Part shown: positions 12,621-18,031 of the stretch, piece by piece
How the letters are laid out: each line of letters opens with the position of its first letter
Position numbering within the stretch: position 1 is the first letter of the stretch
Assembly: GCA_016462625.1 (NCBI GenBank)
Contig: JAEMSV010000048.1
Span: 1-18,031 of the forward strand
DNA length: 18,031 bases
Direction of reading: 5' to 3'
DNA from: Solirubrobacteraceae bacterium
GTDB lineage: Bacteria > Actinomycetota > Thermoleophilia > Solirubrobacterales > Solirubrobacteraceae
Notes under the pieces: model-generated
Told to the model about the DNA's origin: nothing
What the model saw: the letters and a program-made list of their open reading frames with translations, nothing else
Databases searched by the model: none
Made by a program: the position numbers and the translations under genes

Positions 12621-14065
12621 ATGCCCCCATCCTGCGCGTCTTCGGCGTCGTGGTCCTCCTGTTCGCGCTGCTGGTCGTGTGGACGTCGCGGTGGACGGTG
12701 TTCGGCGCGGAGGAGCTGCGTGACAACGCGAAGAACCGCCGCGAGCTGCTCGACGCCCAGCGGGTCGATCGCGGGCCGATCCGCGACCGGGACGGGAACG
12801 TCCTGGCGCGGTCGATCAAGGTGGCCGGCGGGCGCGGGAACCAGGACACGTACACCCGGCGGTATCCGCCGGCCGCGCTGTTCCCGCACGCGGTCGGGTA
12901 CTCGTACGTCGATCGCGGGCAGGCCGGGCTGGAGCGCTTCTACGACGACGCGCTGGTCGGCGACCACGGCGAGATCACGTCGCTGCTGGACCAGGTGCTC
13001 GCTCGTAAGCGCGAGGGCGACACGCTGCACACGACGCTCGATCCCGGCGCGCAGCGGGTCGCACTGCAGGCCCTCGGCGGGCGCAAGGGCGCGGTCGTCG
13101 TCATGGAGCCGGACACCGGCAAGGTGCTCGTGATGGCGAGCGTCCCCGGCTACGACCAGAACGCGATCCGCGACCGCAAGACGTTCGAGGCTCTGAACAC
13201 CGACGACGCCAACGCGCCGCTGCTGAATCGCACGACGCAGGCGCTGTACCCACCGGGCTCGACATTCAAGGTCGTGACCGCCGCCGCGGCGATCGACAGC
13301 GGGAAGTTCACGCCGGACTCGACGATCGACGGCAACAGCGGCAAGGAGATCTCCGGGGTGCCGCTGGCGAACTCCGGCGGCAAGGATTTCGGGACGATCA
13401 CGCTGACCACGGCGCTCACGAATTCGGTCAACACGGTGTGGGCGGACGTCGCCGAGCAGCTGGGGAAAGGCACGATGGCCGAGTACATGGAACGCTTCGG
13501 CTTCGGTGTCGACCCTCCCATTGATCTCCCTGCCGACGAGAAGGCGCCCAGCGGCGAGTACCGCAACCGCCGCCTGCTCTCTACGCGGTCCACGTTCGTG
13601 GACGTCGGGCGCATGGCAATCGGGCAGGACAAGCTGCTCGTGACGCCGCTGCAGATGGCCACGGTCGCCGCGACCGTCGCGAACGACGGCAAGCGCATGA
13701 AGCCCTGGCTGATGGACCGGATCACAGATCCCGACGGCCGGACCCGCGAAGATTCCGATCCGGAGCAGGAGGCGCGCGTCATGAGCGCGTCGGCCGCCAA
13801 GGAGCTGCAGCAGATGATGGGGAACGTCGTGCGTGAGGGAACGGGCACCGCCGCCGCGCTGGCGGGCATCGAAGTGGGGGGCAAGACGGGCACGGCGGAG
13901 ATCGATCCGGACCGTGATCTGAACCAGCCGTGGTTCATCGGCTTCGCGCCGCTGGACAACCCGAAGTACGCGATCGCGGCGACCGTCGAGCGCTCGGTCG
14001 GCGGACAGGGTGGCACGGTCGCCGCGCCCGTCGCCCAGCAGGTTCTCCAGGAGCTCGTCAAGTGA
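12617..14065 (+). CDS. pbpA: class B penicillin-binding protein (transpeptidase) PbpA
   Basis: Monofunctional peptidoglycan transpeptidase of 482 residues, the normal PbpA size, acting outside the membrane as partner of RodA. One N-terminal membrane anchor (about 6-24) is followed by a dimerisation/pedestal region (RGPIRDRDGNVLA, about 53-65) and the transpeptidase domain with all three active-site motifs: S215-x-x-K218 (PGSTFK), S270-V-N272 and K423-T-G (GGKTGTAE). The start is GTG 12617, overlapping the rodA stop by 4 bp; an ATG four bases further is out of frame. The stop overlaps the pknB GTG in the same way. In mycobacteria PbpA is phosphorylated by PknB, consistent with the shared operon. 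It is the target class for beta-lactams. Confidence 0.96.
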   Translation: MNAPILRVFGVVVLLFALLVVWTSRWTVFGAEELRDNAKNRRELLDAQRVDRGPIRDRDGNVLARSIKVAGGRGNQDTYTRRYPPAALFPHAVGYSYVDRGQAGLERFYDDALVGDHGEITSLLDQVLARKREGDTLHTTLDPGAQRVALQALGGRKGAVVVMEPDTGKVLVMASVPGYDQNAIRDRKTFEALNTDDANAPLLNRTTQALYPPGSTFKVVTAAAAIDSGKFTPDSTIDGNSGKEISGVPLANSGGKDFGTITLTTALTNSVNTVWADVAEQLGKGTMAEYMERFGFGVDPPIDLPADEKAPSGEYRNRRLLSTRSTFVDVGRMAIGQDKLLVTPLQMATVAATVANDGKRMKPWLMDRITDPDGRTREDSDPEQEARVMSASAAKELQQMMGNVVREGTGTAAALAGIEVGGKTGTAEIDPDRDLNQPWFIGFAPLDNPKYAIAATVERSVGGQGGTVAAPVAQQVLQELVK

Positions 14066-15981
14066 GCACGATCGACGCCCCCGACGAAGGAACGGTCATC
14101 GACGGCCGCTACCAGGTGCTCAATCGCCTGGGCGCGGGCGGGATGGCCGAGGTCTACTGCGCCGAGGATCTCCAGCTCGGGCGCAAGGTCGCGCTGAAGC
14201 TCTTGTATCGGCGCTTCGCCGAGGACCAGGAGTTCGTCGAGCGGTTCCGCCGCGAGGCCTCGCACGCGGCCGGGCTGCAGCACCCGAACGTCGTTAGCGT
14301 CTACGACCGCGGCGAGTGGGACGGCACCTACTACATCGCGATGGAGTACCTCGAGGGACGCTCGCTCAAGGACATCGTCACGCAGCAGGGCGCGCTGTCG
14401 CTCGAAGAGGCCATCGACGTCACGATCCAGGTGCTGCGGGCCGCGAAGTTCGCGCACAAGCGCGGGATCGTGCACCGCGACCTCAAGCCGCACAACGTCA
14501 TCATCGACGAGTCCGATCCCGCGCACCCGCGCGTGAAGGTCACCGACTTCGGCATCGCCCGCGCCGGCGCGTCGGACATGACGCAGACCGGCTCGATCAT
14601 GGGCACGGCGCAGTACCTCTCACCCGAGCAGGCCCAGGGGCACCCGACCGGCCCGCAGAGCGATCTCTACTCGGTCGGCGTGATGCTCTACGAGCTGGTC
14701 ACCGGCCGCGTGCCGTTCACTGGCGAGTCGGCGGTGACGATCGCGCTGAAGCAGGTCAGCGAAGAGGCGGTCCCGCCGGCGCAGCTCAACCCGGCCGTGA
14801 CGCCGGAGCTCGAGGACGTGATCCTCCGCGCGCTGAGCAAGGACCCCGCGCACCGCCAGGCCGACGCCGAGAGCTTCATCGGTGAGCTCGAGCACGCGCG
14901 GGGCCTGTTGCCCGATCCGAACGCGATCCCGCCGCTCCCGCCCGAGCCGGTCGACGAGTGGCAACCCGGCGAGGAGCCGTGGGCGCCGCCGGAGGAGAAG
15001 AAGCCGTCGAGCGGCAGCCGGACGTGGCTGTGGGCGCTCGGGCTCGGCCTGCTCGTCGCGGTGGTCGCGGTCGCCGCGCTGCTGCTGACCGGCAAGGAGC
15101 AGGTCAGCGTGCCGAACGTCGTCGGCGCGTCGCTCGCGGCCGCGACCGACCGGCTGGAGGACGACGGCTTCGAGGTCGTCACCGTCCGGGAGAACTCCGA
15201 GAAGGAACGCAACGAGGTCATCGGCCAGGACCCATCGAACGGCGCCCGCGTCGACAAGGGCTCGCGGGTCCGCCTGACCGTCAGCGACGGCCCAGGCACC
15301 GCGACCGTGCCCGACACCGTCGGAGAGGGCCGCAACGCTGCGCTGCAGACGCTCGAGGACGCCGGCTTCAAGGTCGAAGAGGAGAAGCGCTCCAGCGAGG
15401 ACATCAAGGAGAACCGCGTCATCGAGCAGCGCCCGGACGGCGGCGAGCAGGCCGCGACGGGCGCGACGGTGACCATCGTCGTCTCGACCGGCCAGCCGCG
15501 CGCTGACGTGCCGAACGTCGTGGGCCAGAGCGAGACGGCCGCGACGGCCGCGCTGCAGGACGCCGGCTTCACGGTGGCCCGTACGGAGGAGGAGACCGAG
15601 GACGCCGAGCCGGGCATCGTCTTGCGCCAGGATCCCGCGGGCGGCGCGCGCGCCAAGCGCGGCAGCCGCGTGGCGATCGTCGTGGCGAAGGAGCCGGCCG
15701 AGGTCGAGGTGCCCGACGTCACGGGCCGCTCGCAGGCCGCGGCCACGCAGACGCTGCGCAACGCAGGCTTCGACGTCAACGTCACGACGGCCGATGTCGA
15801 TTCGCCCGACGCGGACGATCGCGTGCAGCGCCAGTCCCCGAGCAGCGGGAAGGCCAAGCGCGGGAGCACGGTGACGATCACGGTCGGCAAGTTCGACCCC
15901 GATCTCGACCCGGATCCCACGACGACCACGCCGCCGACGACCACGCCCACCACCACCACGCCGCAGGAAGGCACCGGATGA
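14062..15981 (+). CDS. pknB: Ser/Thr protein kinase PknB with four PASTA repeats
   Basis: Transmembrane eukaryotic-type kinase that senses muropeptides or lipid II and controls wall synthesis; 639 residues. The kinase domain (about 13-275) has GAGGMAEVY, ATP-binding K46 (VALK), HRDLKPHN with D140, DFG D162, and SPEQAQG closing the activation loop, whose TQTGS Thr residues are likely autophosphorylated. A Pro/Glu-rich linker leads to one membrane helix (322-341). Outside are four PASTA repeats starting near V350, V416, V483 and V550 (VPNVVG, VPDTVG, VPNVVG, VPDVTG). An Asp/Pro then Thr/Pro-rich tail (about 615-639) follows, perhaps wall-spanning or glycosylated. GTG 14062 overlaps the pbpA stop, with AGGAG upstream. 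The usual adjacent pknA is absent. Confidence 0.97.
   Translation: MSTIDAPDEGTVIDGRYQVLNRLGAGGMAEVYCAEDLQLGRKVALKLLYRRFAEDQEFVERFRREASHAAGLQHPNVVSVYDRGEWDGTYYIAMEYLEGRSLKDIVTQQGALSLEEAIDVTIQVLRAAKFAHKRGIVHRDLKPHNVIIDESDPAHPRVKVTDFGIARAGASDMTQTGSIMGTAQYLSPEQAQGHPTGPQSDLYSVGVMLYELVTGRVPFTGESAVTIALKQVSEEAVPPAQLNPAVTPELEDVILRALSKDPAHRQADAESFIGELEHARGLLPDPNAIPPLPPEPVDEWQPGEEPWAPPEEKKPSSGSRTWLWALGLGLLVAVVAVAALLLTGKEQVSVPNVVGASLAAATDRLEDDGFEVVTVRENSEKERNEVIGQDPSNGARVDKGSRVRLTVSDGPGTATVPDTVGEGRNAALQTLEDAGFKVEEEKRSSEDIKENRVIEQRPDGGEQAATGATVTIVVSTGQPRADVPNVVGQSETAATAALQDAGFTVARTEEETEDAEPGIVLRQDPAGGARAKRGSRVAIVVAKEPAEVEVPDVTGRSQAAATQTLRNAGFDVNVTTADVDSPDADDRVQRQSPSSGKAKRGSTVTITVGKFDPDLDPDPTTTTPPTTTPTTTTPQEGTG
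15916..15962 (+). repeat. low-complexity ACG/ACC Thr-codon tract at the pknB 3' end
   Basis: Runs of Thr codons (ACG/ACC) interrupted by Pro codons encode the Thr/Pro tail of PknB. It is prone to slippage and length variation between strains. It is not a CRISPR or regulatory repeat. Confidence 0.7.
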
Positions 15982-16973
15982 AGGTCGCGATCCTCGCCGG
16001 CGGCCGGTCGTCGGAGCACGACGTCTCACTGAAGAGTGCGGCCGCCGTCCGCGACGGCCTGCACCGCGGCAACCACGAGACGGTCTGGGTGCTGCTCGGC
16101 CGTGACGGGTCGTGGACGACCGAGGACGGCGAGCCGGTCGCGCTCACCCCCGGCGGCGGGCTGCTGGGCTGTGACGTCGCGTTCCCCGCGCTGCACGGGC
16201 CGTTCGGTGAGGACGGCACGGTGCAGGGGCTGCTCGAGCTGCTCGACGTGCCGTATGTCGGGTCGGGTGTGCTGGCGAGCGCCGCATGCATCGACAAGAT
16301 CGTGTTCAAGGACCTCATGCGGGCCGCCGGCATCCCGCAGGTCGACTACGCGGGGGTCCACCACGCGCAGTGGCGGGACGACCGCGAGCAGGTACTGGCC
16401 GACCTGGAGCGGCTGGGCACGCCGGTGTTCGTCAAGCCCGCGCGGCTGGGCTCGTCGGTCGGGATCGTGAAGGTCAGCGAGCCGGCGGAGCTGGCCGGGG
16501 CGCTGGACGAGGCGTTCACCCATGACCCGCGGGTCGTCGTCGAGGCGATGGCGACCGGCCTGGAGATCGAGTGCTCGGTGCTCGGCACGCCCGAGGAGCC
16601 GGAGGTCTCGACCCCGGGTGAGATCGAGCTGCTCGGCGACGCCGACTGGTACGACTACGAGGCGAAGTACGCCGACGGCGGCATGAACCTCGTCGTCCCG
16701 GCGCGGATCACCGAGGAGCAGACGAAGAAGCTGCAGGAGCTCGCGAAGGAGGCGTTCACGCGAGCGAACTGCTTCGGCCTCGCGCGCGCGGACTTCTTCG
16801 TCGACGGCGACGAGATCCTCGTCAACGAGCTGAACACGATGCCCGGGTTCACCGCGACGTCGGTGTACGGCAAGCTCTGGATCGCCAGCGGCCTGGCGTA
16901 CGCCGATCTCGTCGAGGACCTCTGCCGCCTGGCGATGGCGCGCGCCCAGGCCGCGAAGGCCTATCGGTTCTAG
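15978..16973 (+). CDS. ddl: D-alanine--D-alanine ligase
   Basis: ATP-grasp ligase joining two D-alanines for the peptidoglycan stem peptide, in the cytoplasm; 331 residues, the typical length. The N-terminus VAILAGGRSSEHDVSLKSA carries E13 (E. coli DdlB E15 equivalent). LHGPFGEDGTVQG (72-84), VKPARLGSSVGI (152-163, S160) and NELNTMPGFT (283-292, metal and phosphate ligands) follow. WYDYEAKY has Y225 at the specificity position, the Tyr of D-Ala-D-Ala enzymes rather than the Phe of D-Ala-D-Lac ligases, so it predicts normal vancomycin-sensitive precursors. ATG 15978 overlaps the pknB stop as ATGA, tying ddl to the kinase operon. Its TAG stop shares the CTAG palindrome with the stop of the converging kinase gene. 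Confidence 0.97.
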   Translation: MKVAILAGGRSSEHDVSLKSAAAVRDGLHRGNHETVWVLLGRDGSWTTEDGEPVALTPGGGLLGCDVAFPALHGPFGEDGTVQGLLELLDVPYVGSGVLASAACIDKIVFKDLMRAAGIPQVDYAGVHHAQWRDDREQVLADLERLGTPVFVKPARLGSSVGIVKVSEPAELAGALDEAFTHDPRVVVEAMATGLEIECSVLGTPEEPEVSTPGEIELLGDADWYDYEAKYADGGMNLVVPARITEEQTKKLQELAKEAFTRANCFGLARADFFVDGDEILVNELNTMPGFTATSVYGKLWIASGLAYADLVEDLCRLAMARAQAAKAYRF

Positions 16974-18031
16974 TCGGCCTGCTTGCGCAGGACGATCTCT
17001 GAGAGCTCGACCTTCTGCTCGCCCGGCGGCAGCTTGGTGATCCACACGAGGTAGTAGCGGAACGGGTTGCCCGCCGTGTCGAGATCGACGGTCTGCGTCC
17101 GCTTGGCGTCGGTGACCGAGCCGACCCGCTCCCAGCCGTTGGGCGGGACCGTGGTCGGCACCGGGCCGTTCTTCGCGACGTAGATCGACGCGTTCCACCC
17201 GGGCGTGGTCGTGCCGATCTCCATCTGGGTGGCGGCGACCTCCGGCTTGGCGTCGATGTAGAGGCCGACGCCCTCCTTCTGCAGATCGTCGGCGGCATAG
17301 GACTCGGTCGACCACGTGGTCGCGCGGTTGCCGTCGAGGACGAAGCTCGTCTCGTCCTCGTGCTCGCGGGTGTCGCCGGCCGGGTCGTAGTCGTGGGCGG
17401 CGCGCTGACTGAGCTGGACCTCCTCGATCGACGGCGGCGCCTGCACCTTGCCGCGCTTGGCTCCGGTGCCGCGCTCGGCGTTGTCGGCGGCGAAGACCAC
17501 GAGGATCATCACGAGCGCGAGGCCGCCGACCGCGAGCGCGAGCAGGAGGCCGACGCCCCAGCGCGTGCGCCACGGCAGCCGCCGCTGGGCGCGCTTGGGC
17601 AGGGTCCGGATGATCGCGGTGGCCTCGCCGGTGACCTGGCCGGAGCGGGCGGTCTCGATCGCGAGGGCGTCCTCGAGGTCGGCGATGAACGCGCCGGCGC
17701 TTGGGTAGCGCTTGTCCAGGTCCTTCTCGGTTGCCCGGTCGAGGACCGCGGCGAGCGCGGCGGAGACCTCGGGCCGGCGCAGCTGCACGTCGGGGAGCTC
17801 CTCGCGCACGTGCTTCATCGCGACGGCCACCTGGTTCTCGCCCTTGAACGGGACGTCGCCGGTGAGCATCTCGAACAGCACGACCCCGAGCGAGTAGACG
17901 TCGCTCTGGCCGGTGACGGGCTGGCCGAGCGCCTGCTCGGGGGACACGTAGTCGGTGGTGCCCAGGACGCGGCCGTCGGCGGTGAGGCCCTCCTGGTCGA
18001 GGGTGCGGGCGATGCCGAAGTCCGCGACCTT
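16970..18031 (-). CDS. Ser/Thr protein kinase with discoidin-like external domain (5' end outside window)
   Basis: The visible 353 residues begin at the DFG motif (KVADFGIAR) at the right edge, so the ATP-binding and HRD part lies outside. The remainder of the kinase C-lobe follows: GTTDYVSPEQALGQ, SDVYSLGVVLFEMLTG and the conserved Arg after KDLDK, ending at about residue 125. A basic juxtamembrane stretch (about 140-158) and one membrane helix (159-181) come next. The external C-terminal domain (about 198-353) resembles an F5/8-type C (discoidin, galactose-binding) fold, with AAHDYDPAGD, LDGNRATTWSTESY, GVGLYIDAKP, GWNASIYVAK and FRYYLVWITKLPP. Related modules occur at the C-terminus of actinobacterial MviN. 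It may bind wall glycans, in place of PASTA repeats. The gene converges on ddl with a 4-bp overlap. Confidence 0.9.
   Translation of the reverse strand, partial: KVADFGIARTLDQEGLTADGRVLGTTDYVSPEQALGQPVTGQSDVYSLGVVLFEMLTGDVPFKGENQVAVAMKHVREELPDVQLRRPEVSAALAAVLDRATEKDLDKRYPSAGAFIADLEDALAIETARSGQVTGEATAIIRTLPKRAQRRLPWRTRWGVGLLLALAVGGLALVMILVVFAADNAERGTGAKRGKVQAPPSIEEVQLSQRAAHDYDPAGDTREHEDETSFVLDGNRATTWSTESYAADDLQKEGVGLYIDAKPEVAATQMEIGTTTPGWNASIYVAKNGPVPTTVPPNGWERVGSVTDAKRTQTVDLDTAGNPFRYYLVWITKLPPGEQKVELSEIVLRKQAD

Noticed and set aside
15106..15900. Regularly spaced repeats, considered as a DNA repeat array
   Set aside because: They are four PASTA protein repeats of about 66 residues with diverged DNA, not a CRISPR or tandem DNA array.
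14620..16029. Two long minus-strand frames across pknB
   Set aside because: Shadow frames of the PASTA and linker region. No domain or start signal was found.

Overview
The window is about 18 kb of very GC-rich DNA with dense, mostly operonic genes, frequent GTG starts and 4-bp start/stop overlaps. The gene content and order (two FHA-domain genes, PP2C phosphatase, RodA/FtsW, class B PBP, PASTA kinase) are the hallmark cell-wall/division signalling cluster of Actinobacteria. The details point to a deep-branching high-GC lineage, most likely class Thermoleophilia (Solirubrobacterales relatives such as Conexibacter or Solirubrobacter): D-Ala-D-Ala ligase attached to the cluster, no pknA next to pknB, and a DUF4446 gene upstream of pheA. 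This placement is an inference from style and synteny, not from a database search.

Left part (1-5640): an HNH endonuclease gene runs off the left edge on the minus strand. Divergent from it are a small lipoprotein gene and an E. coli PhoA-type alkaline phosphatase, the latter preceded by a possible PHO box. Converging on the phosphatase from the right is a minus-strand run of a TM/CARDB-like protein, a DUF4446 protein and prephenate dehydratase (pheA).

Middle and right (5777-16973, plus strand): a Ser/Thr kinase with a polytopic C-terminus, then fhaA, then a three-gene accessory insert (two small, mutually related CxxC proteins and a Uma2-family nuclease). After that come fhaB, pstP, rodA, pbpA, pknB and ddl. 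From pstP to ddl every junction is a 4-bp ATGA or GTGA overlap, so these genes are almost certainly one translationally coupled operon. PknB senses wall material through four PASTA repeats and PstP reverses its phosphorylation. FhaA and FhaB read phosphothreonines, RodA and PbpA polymerise and cross-link glycan, and Ddl supplies the D-Ala-D-Ala dipeptide. A third kinase, with a discoidin-like external domain, converges on ddl and runs off the right edge.

The observations most worth a second look are three. (i) pstP has no ATG/GTG/TTG/CTG start that keeps its catalytic RxxNED motif; the homologous start position is ATC, four codons' width from the fhaB stop and in the same frame. (ii) A tandem pair of small CxxC proteins plus Uma2 is inserted between fhaA and fhaB, behind an 11-bp tandem repeat and a 12-bp palindrome. 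(iii) A perfect 12-bp inverted repeat lies in the 5' part of the HNH gene. No tRNA, rRNA, CRISPR array or transposase was seen, and no gene-free stretch exceeds about 140 bp.
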